DNA from: Pseudomonas sp. dw_612
Lineage (GTDB): Bacteria > Pseudomonadota > Gammaproteobacteria > Pseudomonadales > Pseudomonadaceae
Reading direction: 5' to 3'
NCBI RefSeq assembly: GCF_018449725.1
Contig: NZ_JAAVVC010000010.1
Coordinates: 177,840-241,839 of the forward strand
Length of the DNA: 64,000 bases
The position numbers and the translations under genes were made by a program. This document shows positions 17,856 through 27,757 of the stretch, piece after piece. Each line of letters opens with the position of its first letter. The stretch's first letter is position 1. The notes under the pieces are model-generated. The model had not been told where the DNA came from. It saw nothing but the letters and a program-made list of their open reading frames with translations, and did no database searches.

Positions 17856-17937
17856 TTCGCGAGCAAGCCCGCTCCCACATTGACCGCATTTCTTCTGAAA
17901 GAACGCGGTCCCCTGTGGGAGCGGGCTTGCTCGCGAA
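17856..17937. repeat. Inverted REP pair
   Basis: TTCGCGAGCAAGCCCGCTCC and its complement face each other across about 35 bases that themselves contain GACCGC/GCGGTC. It lies between the convergent ends of purT and the MFS gene. Confidence 0.9.
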
Positions 17938-17952
17938 GCTTTTGCTCTTGCT

Positions 17953-19269
17953 TCAGACCACCCGATTCAAATCGTTATGCCGCGTCTCTTTCAGGCACAG
18001 CACCGCAATCAAACTCAACACCGCCGCCCCCGACACATACCCGCCGACATAACTCAAACCACCCATCGCCACCAGTTTCTGCGCAAAGAACGGCGCCGCC
18101 GAGGCCCCGACAATACCGCCCAGGTTGTAGGCCGCTGACGCTCCGGTATAGCGCACATGGGTCGGAAACAGCTCCGGCAACAACGCGCCCATCGGCGCAA
18201 ATGTCACGCCCATCAGAAACAGTTCGATGCACAGGAACAGCGCCACGCCCCAGGTTGTGCCGTGGGTCAGCAGCGGTTCCATCAGGAAACCGGACAAAAT
18301 CGCCAACACACCACCGATGATCAGCACCGGTTTACGCCCGTAACGGTCACTGGCCCAGGCCGACAGTGGCGTGGCTGCGGCCATGAACAGCACCGCAAAA
18401 CACAGCAGCGCGAGGAAGGTTTCGCGGGTGTAGCCCAGCGTGGAAACGCCGTAGCTGAGTGAAAATACGGTCGAGATGTAGAACAGCGCGTAGCAGACCA
18501 CCATCGATCCGGCACCCAGCAACATCGGCGCCCAGTACTGGCTGAACAGCTCGACCAACGGAATCTTCACCCGCTCCTGGCGCGCCATGGCGTTGGCGAA
18601 CACCGGGGTTTCGTGGAGTTTGAGCCGCACATACAGACCGACCATCACCAGCACCGCGCTCAGCAGGAACGGAATGCGCCAGCCCCACGAGCGGAATTGC
18701 TCGTCGTTGAGGGTCATGGCCAGCGTCAGGAACAGCCCGTTGGCCGCCAGGAAACCAATCGAAGGGCCGAGCTGCGGGAACATGCCGAACCAGGCGCGTT
18801 TGCCCTTGGGCGCATTCTCCGTGGCGAGCAGTGCCGCCCCGCCCCATTCGCCGCCCAACCCCAGGCCTTGGCCGAAGCGCAGCATGCACAGCAGGATCGG
18901 CGCCCACGCCCCGATGCTGTCGTAACCTGGCAACACGCCGATCAAAGTAGTACAGACGCCCATCAACAGCAGGGAAGCGACCAAGGTCGATTTACGCCCG
19001 ATACGGTCGCCAAAATGGCCGAACAGCGCCGAACCCAGCGGTCGCGCCAGGAAAGCGATGCCGAACGTGAGAAACGCCGAGAGCATCTGCGCGGTGCCGG
19101 AGGTCTGCGGGAAGAACACGGGCCCGATCACCAGCGCGGCGGCGGTGGCGTAGACGTAGAAGTCGTAGAACTCGATGGCGGTGCCGATAAAACTCGCGGT
19201 GGCCACTCGCGTGGCGGAGTTCGTCGGTTGGGCAGGCGTGGTGTCGCTGTAAGCGGTGCTGGTCGTCAT
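17953..19269 (-). CDS. MFS metabolite:proton symporter (MHS family)
   Basis: This 438-residue protein has about twelve membrane spans. The N-terminal ATASFIGTAIEFYDFYVYAT and the loop GHFGDRIGRKSTLV are typical of the MHS family of major facilitator carriers (ShiA, ProP, KgtP relatives), with RFGQGLGLGGEWGGA in the first half. These import organic acids, betaines or aromatic acids with protons; the substrate is not readable. I placed the start at 19269 (MTTSTAYSD), where GGGAT precedes the ATG; the frame is open to 19323. No catabolic neighbours hint at a substrate. Confidence 0.9.
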   Translation of the reverse strand: MTTSTAYSDTTPAQPTNSATRVATASFIGTAIEFYDFYVYATAAALVIGPVFFPQTSGTAQMLSAFLTFGIAFLARPLGSALFGHFGDRIGRKSTLVASLLLMGVCTTLIGVLPGYDSIGAWAPILLCMLRFGQGLGLGGEWGGAALLATENAPKGKRAWFGMFPQLGPSIGFLAANGLFLTLAMTLNDEQFRSWGWRIPFLLSAVLVMVGLYVRLKLHETPVFANAMARQERVKIPLVELFSQYWAPMLLGAGSMVVCYALFYISTVFSLSYGVSTLGYTRETFLALLCFAVLFMAAATPLSAWASDRYGRKPVLIIGGVLAILSGFLMEPLLTHGTTWGVALFLCIELFLMGVTFAPMGALLPELFPTHVRYTGASAAYNLGGIVGASAAPFFAQKLVAMGGLSYVGGYVSGAAVLSLIAVLCLKETRHNDLNRVV

Positions 19270-19465
19270 GCGGTGATCCCTGACAGTCATGCTCCAGTGG
19301 AGCGAATTATTATGGTCGAACACCCAGGGATGTGGGTTTAACGCAGCGTGCGGGTAGCACAGGGGTAGGGCGGGGCTTGGGTAAGCGGCTCGATTATAGG
19401 AAGGAGGCTAATGATCAAACAAGGGGCTTAAGGCTGGCGAGTTTTTTGTGGCTAGGTGAAATCTA

Positions 19466-19555
19466 TGTGGGAGCGGGCTTGCTCGCGAAGGCGGACTATC
19501 AGTCAACATCTCTGCTGAATATGAAATCGTCTTCGCGAGCAAGCCCGCTCCCACA
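19466..19555. repeat. Inverted REP pair
   Basis: TGTGGGAGCGGGCTTGCTCG and its complement flank a 40-base spacer. The remaining 300-base gap between the MFS start and the CorC-like gene end holds nothing else I recognise. Confidence 0.9.
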
Positions 19556-19568
19556 GGTTCTGTGCGTG

Positions 19569-20810
19569 TCAGGTTTTGGCGAGCACCGGAACCGAACTGG
19601 TATGCCAGACCAGCACCCGCGTGACGCGGTTGTCCTCGGTCTCAAGAATCTCCAACCGATAACGCCCGATCTTCAGGCAAACCGCGCTTTCCGGAATGGT
19701 TTCCAGCGCCTCGGTCACCAGGCCGTTAAGGGTTTTCGGCCCGTCGCTGGGCAGGTGCCAGCCCAGGCTTTTATTCAATTCGCGAATCGACGCCGCACCT
19801 TCAATCACCAGTCGGCCATCGGCCTGCGGGTGAATGTGCGGGTTGTCCAGGCTGTGCTCGCTTTCGAATTCACCAACGATTTCTTCGAGGATGTCTTCAA
19901 GGGTCACGATGCCGAGCACTTCGCCGTACTCGTCCACCACCATGCCCAGGCGCCGCTGTTGTTTGTGGAAGTTCAGCAGCTGCAGTTGCAGCGGCGTACT
20001 TTCCGGCACGAAGTACGGTTCGTGGCAAGCTGTCAGCAACGCTTCGAGGGTCAGGCTGGCATCCGGCAACAAGTGGCGGATCTGCCGGGTGTTGAGCACC
20101 GCTTCGACCTGATTGATGTCGCTATGGAACACCGGCAGGCGCGTGCGGCGGTTGTTGCGCAATTGTTCGATGATTTCTTCGAGGGAGTCGTCGAGGTTGA
20201 TCCCGTCAACGTCACTGCGCGGCACCAGGATGTCGTTGACCGTGATGTTGTCCAGCGCATGGATGCCGGACAGGGCGTGCGGGCGGGAGGGTGCGTGTTC
20301 GTGTTCGTCGTGGCGATCCGCCGGCGCCTCGTCTTCGCTCTGTTGCACTACTTTGACTTTGCGGGCGAACGGGCGCATCAGCAGTTGGCTGACGCCATTG
20401 AGCAGCCAGGCAGCGGGGTAGATGATTTTCAGCGGCGCGCCGAGCAAGGTGTTGCCCAGGCTCAGGATCGCGTCCGGGTAGCGCACGGCGAGGGTGCGCG
20501 GCAGGTAGTCGGCGAACACCAGCAGGACCACACCGGCGCCGACGCAGGCGGCCCATGGACCGTTTTCTGCCCAGGTGAAAATCGCCAGCAAGGTGCTGAT
20601 GACCATGACCAGTGCGCGGCACAGGGTGTTGCAGAGGATCAGGCTGTTCAGCGGAAAGCTCAGTTTCGCCAGGGGCTTGTCGCTCGCCCGTGAGGCGGTG
20701 CGTTGGGCCAGCAGGTGCTGTTGCGCGACTTCGATGGCGGTAAACAGCCCCGACCACAGAATCAGCAGGGCGATCACTGCGAGCATCGGCCCTATGGGCA
20801 AGTCGTCCAT
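19569..20810 (-). CDS. CNNM/CorC (HlyC/CorC) family membrane protein, YfjD-like
   Basis: This 413-residue protein has an N-terminal DUF21 membrane domain (about residues 1-150, four helices), a tandem CBS pair (about 190-310; TVNDILVPRSDVDGI and VVDEYGEVLGIVTLEDILEE) and a C-terminal CorC_HlyC domain. Relatives are magnesium or cobalt exporters or regulators (CorB/CorC, YfjD). A His/Glu-rich linker (DRHDEHEHAPSRPH) precedes the CBS domains and may bind metal. It is downstream of the ypjD-like gene, 12 bases apart, the same neighbourhood seen next to ffh in Escherichia coli. Confidence 0.92.
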   Translation of the reverse strand: MDDLPIGPMLAVIALLILWSGLFTAIEVAQQHLLAQRTASRASDKPLAKLSFPLNSLILCNTLCRALVMVISTLLAIFTWAENGPWAACVGAGVVLLVFADYLPRTLAVRYPDAILSLGNTLLGAPLKIIYPAAWLLNGVSQLLMRPFARKVKVVQQSEDEAPADRHDEHEHAPSRPHALSGIHALDNITVNDILVPRSDVDGINLDDSLEEIIEQLRNNRRTRLPVFHSDINQVEAVLNTRQIRHLLPDASLTLEALLTACHEPYFVPESTPLQLQLLNFHKQQRRLGMVVDEYGEVLGIVTLEDILEEIVGEFESEHSLDNPHIHPQADGRLVIEGAASIRELNKSLGWHLPSDGPKTLNGLVTEALETIPESAVCLKIGRYRLEILETEDNRVTRVLVWHTSSVPVLAKT

Positions 20811-20822
20811 TATTGCCGCCCG

Positions 20823-21635
20823 TCAGATGTGCAGAATGTATTCACGAACCAGCTTGCTGCCGAAATAGGCCAGCATCAGCAGGCAGAAACCGGCGAGGGT
20901 CCAGCGGATTGCCTTGTGTCCGCGCCAGCCGAGGCGATTCCGCCCCCACAGCAACACGCTGAACACGATCCAGGCCAGGCAGGCCAGCAAGGTCTTGTGT
21001 ACCAGATGCTGGGCAAACAGGTTGTCGACGAACAGCCAGCCGGAGATCAGCGACAGCGACAGCAAGGTCCAACCGGCCCAGAGGAAGCCGAACAGCAGGC
21101 TTTCCATGGTTTGCAGCGGCGGGAAGTTCTTGATCAGTCCGGACGGGTGTTTGTGTTTGAGCTGGTGATCCTGCACCAGCAGCAGCAAGGCCTGGAACAC
21201 CGCAATAGTGAACATGCCGTAAGCCAGGATCGACAAGAGAATGTGGGCGAGGATGCCCGGCTCTTCGTCGATGATCTGCACGGTGCCGGCGGGAGCGAAC
21301 TGCGCCAGCAGCACGGTGGCGGCACCGAGCGGGAACAGCAATATCAGCAGGTTCTCCACCGGAATCCGCGAGCAGGCCAGCAGGGTCAGGGCGATGACTG
21401 CGGCGGCAATCAGGCTGGCGGCACTGAAGAAGTCCAGGCCCAGGCCAATCGGTGTCAGCAGATGGGTGAACAGGCTGGCGCTGTGAGCCAGCACCGCCAG
21501 TACGCCGAGCGTGACCAGCAGGCGCTTGTTCGCCTTGGCGCCGGAGGCCAGGCGAGTGCCTTGATAGATGGTCGCAGCGGCATATAAGCAGGCGGCGGCG
21601 AGGGTGGTAAGCAAACTGGGTGACAAGGGGAGCAT
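20823..21635 (-). CDS. CcsA/YpjD-type cytochrome c assembly family membrane protein
   Basis: This 270-residue inner-membrane protein has about eight spans and the CcsA/CcmC-family region (FFSAASLIAAAVIAL, PGILAHILLSILAYGMFTIA, LVHKTLLACLAWIVF). It matches YpjD, a short relative of cytochrome c assembly proteins encoded beside ffh in many gammaproteobacteria. Its exact job is not established. I chose the ATG at 21635 with AGGAT upstream; the frame is open to 21809 but that stretch overlaps the divergent ffh promoter. It probably forms a unit with the CorC-like gene. Confidence 0.88.
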   Translation of the reverse strand: MLPLSPSLLTTLAAACLYAAATIYQGTRLASGAKANKRLLVTLGVLAVLAHSASLFTHLLTPIGLGLDFFSAASLIAAAVIALTLLACSRIPVENLLILLFPLGAATVLLAQFAPAGTVQIIDEEPGILAHILLSILAYGMFTIAVFQALLLLVQDHQLKHKHPSGLIKNFPPLQTMESLLFGFLWAGWTLLSLSLISGWLFVDNLFAQHLVHKTLLACLAWIVFSVLLWGRNRLGWRGHKAIRWTLAGFCLLMLAYFGSKLVREYILHI

Positions 21636-21742
21636 AAATCCTGTTAGGCAAGCCCGAAAGGCGCTGAGTTTGGCACAGAACCAACATGGCACGAAAGACC
21701 AACCAATCTGACAGCGAGGTGGGCGCCAGACGCAGTCTTCGC

Positions 21743-21748
21743 TATAAT
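21743..21748 (+). promoter_or_regulatory. Probable -10 element of the ffh promoter
   Basis: TATAAT lies about 100 bases before the ffh start in the gap divergent to ypjD. No good -35 hexamer is seen at the expected spacing, so only the -10 is offered. Confidence 0.45.
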
Positions 21749-21845
21749 CCGCGACCTGCCCACGCCGCAGGCTCGCCGAGCACATGTTTATTCCGGTCTG
21801 GGCCGCCATTATCCCGGTCTACACAGGGCCTGAAAGGATCGCGCA

Positions 21846-23222
<1,377 letters not shown>

Positions 23223-23372
23223 AGATTCCGCGCCGGCAGTCATGTCGGCGCAGACCCACAGCAATGTGGGAACTCCAGCAAACCCGCGCTTGGCGGGAGC
23301 TGACTGGCCGTTTTCAACGACGGCTCTATAGCAAATCCTGATGGCGACCGGAAGGCCGCCGGAAAAAGACAT

Positions 23373-23400
23373 TTGCAAAAGTCCGGATATTCCTTAGAAT
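23373..23400 (+). promoter_or_regulatory. rpsP operon promoter
   Basis: TTGCAA (23373-23378) and TAGAAT (23395-23400) are separated by 16 bases, a good sigma-70 promoter about 70 bases before the rpsP start. It would drive rpsP-rimM-trmD-rplS. Confidence 0.6.
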
Positions 23401-23472
23401 ATGCGGCCTTTCGGGCACCTATGCCCGCTGTGCCTTTAGATTTGCAGCACCGACTACAGGAACGATGTTCAC

Positions 23473-23724
23473 ATGCTAACAATCCGTCTTGCCCTTGGCG
23501 GCTCCAAAAAGCGCCCGTTTTACCACTTGACCGTAACCGACAGCCGCAACCCGCGCGACGGTTCGCACAAGGAACAGGTTGGTTTCTTCAACCCTGTTGC
23601 TCGTGGTCAAGAAGTTCGTCTGTCCGTGAACCAAGAGCGCGTAGCCTACTGGCTGAGCGTTGGTGCACAACCTTCTGAGCGTGTTGCTCAGTTGTTGAAG
23701 GATGCATCTAAGGCTGCGGCCTGA
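23473..23724 (+). CDS. rpsP: 30S ribosomal protein S16
   Basis: This 83-residue protein starts MLTIRLALGGSKKRPFYHLT, the diagnostic S16 sequence, and has the normal length. It binds 16S rRNA early in small-subunit assembly. CAGGAACG precedes the ATG. It leads the conserved rpsP-rimM-trmD-rplS operon; rimM starts five bases after its stop. Confidence 0.98.
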   Translation: MLTIRLALGGSKKRPFYHLTVTDSRNPRDGSHKEQVGFFNPVARGQEVRLSVNQERVAYWLSVGAQPSERVAQLLKDASKAAA

Positions 23725-23729
23725 GCAAT

Positions 23730-24266
23730 ATGAACGCGACGCCTGCCATTGCTGATGATTTGATCGTTATCGGCAAGATTTATTCTGTTCATGGCGTTCG
23801 CGGCGAAGTGAAGGTTTATTCCTTTACTGATCCGACTGAAAACCTGTTGCAGTACAAAACCTGGACGCTCAAGCGCGAAGGCAATGTGAAACAGGTCGAG
23901 CTGGTCAGCGGACGCGGGAACGACAAGTTCCTGGTCGCAAAGCTCAAGGGTCTTGATGATCGGGAAGAAGCGCGTCTTCTGGCCGGTTATGAGATCTGCG
24001 TGCCGCGCAACCTGTTCCCTGAATTGACCGACGGCGAGTACTACTGGTACCAGCTGGAAGGTCTGAAGGTTATTGATCAACTCGGGCAACTGCTCGGGAA
24101 AATCGATCATCTTCTGGAAACCGGCGCCAATGATGTAATGGTGGTCAAGCCTTGCGCTGGCAGCCTGGATGATCGCGAACGCCTGTTGCCCTATACGGAG
24201 CAATGCGTGTTGGCAGTCGACCTTGCCGCAGGCGAGATGAAGGTGGAATGGGATGCGGACTTCTAA
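23730..24266 (+). CDS. rimM: Ribosome maturation factor RimM
   Basis: This 178-residue protein assists 30S subunit maturation around the 3' domain of 16S rRNA. The N-terminal domain begins IVIGKIYSVHGVRGEVKVYS, and the PRC-barrel half contains ELTDGEYYWYQLEGLKV and the end LPYTEQCVLAVDLAAGEMKV. Length is typical. It lies between rpsP and trmD with almost no spacing, as in other gammaproteobacteria. Confidence 0.97.
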   Translation: MNATPAIADDLIVIGKIYSVHGVRGEVKVYSFTDPTENLLQYKTWTLKREGNVKQVELVSGRGNDKFLVAKLKGLDDREEARLLAGYEICVPRNLFPELTDGEYYWYQLEGLKVIDQLGQLLGKIDHLLETGANDVMVVKPCAGSLDDRERLLPYTEQCVLAVDLAAGEMKVEWDADF

Positions 24267-24268
24267 GC

Positions 24269-25021
24269 GTGGCTAACTTGCGCGTAGAAGTGATCAGTTT
24301 GTTTCCCGAGATGTTCTCCGCCATCAGCGAGTACGGCATCACCAGTCGTGCGGTGAAACAGGGGCTGTTGCAGCTCACCTGTTGGAATCCGCGAGACTAC
24401 ACGACGGATCGACATCACACTGTGGACGATCGCCCATTTGGCGGTGGCCCGGGCATGGTGATGAAGATCAAGCCCCTGGAAGATGCTCTGGTTCAGGCCA
24501 AGGCAGCAGCCGGGGAGGCGGCGAAGGTAATTTACCTGTCCCCCCAAGGCCGTCAGCTGACTCAGTCGGCGGTCCGCGAGTTGGCGAATCTGGATGCATT
24601 GATCCTGATTGCCGGCCGCTATGAAGGCATTGACGAGCGCTTTATTGAGGCTCACGTCGATGAAGAGTGGTCGATTGGCGACTATGTACTGTCTGGCGGC
24701 GAGCTGCCGGCGATGGTCCTGATCGATGCGGTTACACGACTGCTGCCTGGAGCTTTAGGGCATGCGGACTCCGCCGAGGAAGATTCCTTTACGGACGGTC
24801 TGCTGGATTGCCCGCACTACACCCGACCGGAGGTGTATGCGGATCAGCGTGTTCCCGACGTGTTGCTTAGTGGCAATCACGCGCATATCCGGCGTTGGCG
24901 TTTACAGCAGTCCCTTGGTAGGACCTTTGAACGACGCGCCGATCTTCTGGAAAGCCGCTCGCTTTCTGGAGAAGAGAAGAAGCTGCTCGAGGAATACATC
25001 CGCGAGCGGGACGATAGTTAA
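24269..25021 (+). CDS. trmD: tRNA (guanine-N1)-methyltransferase TrmD
   Basis: This 250-residue SPOUT methyltransferase modifies G37 of tRNAs to prevent frameshifting. The trefoil-knot motifs IYLSPQGRQLTQ, LILIAGRYEGIDERF and EEWSIGDYVLSGGELPAMV are all present. I chose the GTG at 24269 (VANLRVEVISLFPEMF), two bases after the rimM stop, since the family starts there; an ATG at 24203 would add 22 residues inside rimM. rplS follows after 45 bases. Confidence 0.97.
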   Translation: MANLRVEVISLFPEMFSAISEYGITSRAVKQGLLQLTCWNPRDYTTDRHHTVDDRPFGGGPGMVMKIKPLEDALVQAKAAAGEAAKVIYLSPQGRQLTQSAVRELANLDALILIAGRYEGIDERFIEAHVDEEWSIGDYVLSGGELPAMVLIDAVTRLLPGALGHADSAEEDSFTDGLLDCPHYTRPEVYADQRVPDVLLSGNHAHIRRWRLQQSLGRTFERRADLLESRSLSGEEKKLLEEYIRERDDS

Positions 25022-25066
25022 CAACGTATCGATGGTAAATCCGACGATTTACCTTAGGAGCACAGC

Positions 25067-25417
25067 ATGACTAACAAAATCATTCTTGCACTCGAAGCAG
25101 AGCAGATGACCAAAGAGATCCCTACCTTTGCCCCGGGCGACACTATTGTCGTTCAGGTGAAAGTGAAGGAAGGCGACCGTTCGCGTCTGCAAGCGTTCGA
25201 AGGTGTTGTTATCGCCAAGCGTAACCGCGGCGTAAACAGTGCATTCACCGTTCGCAAAATCTCCAACGGTGTTGGCGTAGAGCGTACTTTCCAGACCTAC
25301 AGCCCGCAAATCGACAGCATGGCCGTTAAACGTCGCGGTGACGTACGTAAAGCCAAGCTGTACTACCTGCGTGACCTGTCCGGTAAAGCAGCTCGCATCA
25401 AGGAAAAACTGGCTTAA
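25067..25417 (+). CDS. rplS: 50S ribosomal protein L19
   Basis: This 116-residue protein starts [19 protein letters not shown] and contains the L19 core ([40 protein letters not shown]). It sits at the 30S-50S interface. TAGGAGC precedes the ATG. It is the last gene of the operon and is followed by a strong terminator. Confidence 0.98.
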
Positions 25418-25433
25418 GCCCAGCTTCCGATGC

Positions 25434-25462
25434 AAAAAAAGCAGCCTGCGGGCTGCTTTTTT
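25434..25462 (+). terminator. Rho-independent terminator after rplS
   Basis: GCAGCC, loop TGCG, GGCTGC with seven A before and six T after. It closes the rpsP-rimM-trmD-rplS operon. Confidence 0.93.
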
Positions 25463-25490
25463 GTTGCCTGCGATTTACCTGATACAAACC

Positions 25491-25582
25491 TGTAGGAGCG
25501 TGGCTTGCCCGCGAAGACGTCATATCAGCCAACATCAATGTTGAATGTAAGTCCGTCTTCGCGGGCAAGCCTCGCTCCTACA
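25491..25582. repeat. Inverted REP pair (TGTAGGAGCG variant)
   Basis: TGTAGGAGCGTGGCTTGCCC and its near-complement flank a 45-base spacer containing AACATCAATGTT-type symmetry. It separates the rplS terminator from xerD. Confidence 0.88.
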
Positions 25583-25675
25583 AGAGATCACGCCGTCACC
25601 GCATTGCATCAAACACTGTGAAGGCCTGTCCTGCTATGAAAGACTTACCCTCAGATTTCCGCTACCTGAGCCTCT

Positions 25676-26572
25676 ATGCCCGCCATCGACCACCCCCTGA
25701 TAGACCAATTCCTCGACGCACTGTGGCTGGAAAAAGGCCTGTCCGATAACACCCGCGACGCCTATCGCAGCGACCTTGCGCTGTTCAACGGCTGGCTACA
25801 GGAAAAAAACCTGGAGCTGATCAACGCCGGCCGCGAGTTGATCCTCGACCATCTGGCCTGGCGCCTGGAGCAAAACTACAAACCCCGTTCCACTGCACGA
25901 TTTCTCTCCGGTGTACGTGGCTTTTATCGCTATCTGTTGCGGGAAAAACTGATCGCCGTCGATCCGACGTTGCGTGTCGACATGCCGCAACTGGGTAGGC
26001 CGTTGCCTAAATCCCTGTCGGAAGCGGATGTCGAGGCGTTGCTGAACGCACCGGACCTGAGCGAAGCCATCGGCCAGCGCGATCGCGCCATGCTGGAAGT
26101 GCTTTACGCCTGCGGCCTGCGGGTCACCGAGCTGATCAGCCTGACCCTGGAACAGGTCAACCTGCGCCAAGGCGTGCTGCGTGTGATGGGCAAGGGCAGC
26201 AAGGAGCGGCTGGTGCCGATGGGCGAGGAGGCGATTGTCTGGGTCGAGCGCTACCTGCGTGATGGTCGTGGCGAACTGCTCGGCGGGCGGCCCAGCGATG
26301 TGATGTTCCCCAGCCAGCGCGGCGAGCAGATGACCCGTCAGACCTTCTGGCACCGAATCAAGCACCAGGCCAAAGTAGCCGGGATCGCCAAGTCGCTGTC
26401 GCCACACACCCTGCGCCATGCCTTCGCCACGCACCTGCTCAACCACGGCGCCGACCTGCGGGTGGTGCAAATGCTGCTTGGCCACAGCGACCTGTCCACC
26501 ACTCAGATTTACACCCACGTCGCCCGCGCCCGTTTGCAAGACCTGCACGCCAAACACCACCCGCGCGGCTGA
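25676..26572 (+). CDS. xerD: Site-specific tyrosine recombinase XerD
   Basis: This 298-residue recombinase acts with XerC at dif to resolve chromosome dimers under FtsK control. The N-terminal SAM-like DNA-binding domain covers residues 1-105. All catalytic residues are visible: Arg149 (ACGLRVTEL), Lys173, His244 and Arg247 (SPHTLRHAFATHL), His270 and Tyr279 (TTQIYTHV). Length and residue numbers agree with the Escherichia coli protein. It is followed by a long palindrome and dsbC, the usual xerD-dsbC-hom order. Confidence 0.97.
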   Translation: MPAIDHPLIDQFLDALWLEKGLSDNTRDAYRSDLALFNGWLQEKNLELINAGRELILDHLAWRLEQNYKPRSTARFLSGVRGFYRYLLREKLIAVDPTLRVDMPQLGRPLPKSLSEADVEALLNAPDLSEAIGQRDRAMLEVLYACGLRVTELISLTLEQVNLRQGVLRVMGKGSKERLVPMGEEAIVWVERYLRDGRGELLGGRPSDVMFPSQRGEQMTRQTFWHRIKHQAKVAGIAKSLSPHTLRHAFATHLLNHGADLRVVQMLLGHSDLSTTQIYTHVARARLQDLHAKHHPRG

Positions 26573-26601
26573 CACAACCTCTGGCCGCGCCCGCACGCCT
26601 C

Positions 26602-26734
26602 TGTAGCAGCTGGCGAAGCCTGCGTTCGACTGCGTAGCAGTCGTGAAATCAGACGCTGCGAATATTCAGTTAAACCGAGAGCGCAGGGTTTACGACTGCT
26701 ACGCAGTCGAACGCAGGCTTCGCCAGCTGCTACA
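26602..26734. repeat. Long palindrome (TGTAGCAGCTGGCG type), copy 1
   Basis: The outer arms TGTAGCAGCTGGCGAAGCCT and its complement enclose further inverted copies of CGACTGC(G/T)(T/A)AGCAGTCG. A near-identical element lies at 41629-41761. Each is about 130 bases long with two nested palindromes, like a REPIN doublet. Confidence 0.9.
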
Positions 26735-26894
26735 TAAACGTTGTGCCCCCTCGTTTCAATGTCGTGCATCACCCGCATTCGGCCACGCCAGCCTTATGTG
26801 GTAGGCTTTGCCGGTTTGCACGATGGGCGATTATGACCCGGTGTTTCGGCACGGGCGTTCTGATCGTCCCATTTGTCCGCCTTCAGGAGTTCTC

Positions 26895-27626
26895 ATGCGT
26901 CTGACCCAGATTTTCGCCGCCGCAGCCATTGCGTTGGTCAGCACCTTTGCCGTCGCCGATGACGCGGCCGACAAAGCGATCCGTAAAAGCCTGGAAAGCC
27001 TCCAGCTTGAAACCCCGATCGAAGCCATCAGCGCCAGCCCGCTGGCCGGTCTGTACGAAGTCAAGCTCAAAGGCAGCCGCGTGCTCTACGCCAGCGCCGA
27101 TGGCCAGTACGTGATGCAGGGCTACATGTTCCAGCTCAAGGACGGCAAACCGGTCAACCTGACCGAGAAGACCGAGCGCCTGGGCGTTTCCAAACTGATC
27201 AATGACATCCCGGTGGCCGAAACCGTGGTCTACCCGGCGATCGGCGAAACCAAGTCGCACATCACCGTGTTCACCGACACCACCTGCCCGTACTGCCACA
27301 AGCTGCACGCCGAAGTGCCTGAGCTGAACAAGCGCGGCATCGAAGTGCGTTACGTCGCGTTCCCGCGCCAGGGCCTGGGCTCGCCGGGTGACGAACAACT
27401 GCAAGCGGTCTGGTGCTCCAAGGACAAGAAAGCCGCGATGGACAAGATGGTCGATGGCAAGGAAATCAAGGCCGCCAAGTGCGATAACCCGGTTTCCAAA
27501 CAATTCGCCCTGGGTCAATCGATCGGTGTCAATGGTACGCCGGCCATCGTTTTGGCTGACGGTCAGGTAATTCCGGGCTACCAGCCTGCGCCACAAGTCG
27601 CCAAACTGGCACTGGGCGCGAAATAA
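26895..27626 (+). CDS. dsbC: Periplasmic disulfide isomerase DsbC
   Basis: This 243-residue protein has a signal peptide (residues 1-21), an N-terminal dimerisation domain (about 25-85) and a thioredoxin domain with the active-site CPYC (Cys131 and Cys134). A second, structural cysteine pair lies at Cys174 and Cys196, and the cis-proline motif reads GTPAIV. It reshuffles wrong disulfides in the periplasm and is kept reduced by DsbD. I chose the ATG at 26895, preceded by CAGGAG; the frame extends upstream to 26808 but lacks a signal peptide there. Confidence 0.96.
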   Translation: MRLTQIFAAAAIALVSTFAVADDAADKAIRKSLESLQLETPIEAISASPLAGLYEVKLKGSRVLYASADGQYVMQGYMFQLKDGKPVNLTEKTERLGVSKLINDIPVAETVVYPAIGETKSHITVFTDTTCPYCHKLHAEVPELNKRGIEVRYVAFPRQGLGSPGDEQLQAVWCSKDKKAAMDKMVDGKEIKAAKCDNPVSKQFALGQSIGVNGTPAIVLADGQVIPGYQPAPQVAKLALGAK

Positions 27627-27693
27627 TTCGCATCGTTACGGTCAGCCTTTGACGATCATGGTCCGGCGGTCATCCGCTTGACCATTAATAGAG

Positions 27694-27743
27694 AGCCGCG
27701 AGCATGCGGCTGTTTTCACGGCCGACCTTGCGTCGGCCGTTTT
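27694..27743 (+). terminator. Two hairpins with T-runs directly before hom
   Basis: AGCCGC-GAGCAT-GCGGCT followed by GTTTT (27694-27716) and ACGGCCGAC-CTTGC-GTCGGCCGT followed by TTTA (27718-27743). Both look like rho-independent terminators. The second ends only 14 bases before the hom start codon and runs into its ribosome-binding site, so no promoter fits between. Either hom is transcribed by read-through, as in attenuation, or the hairpin acts on translation. Confidence 0.6.
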
Positions 27744-27757
27744 ATGGGGAGTTCACA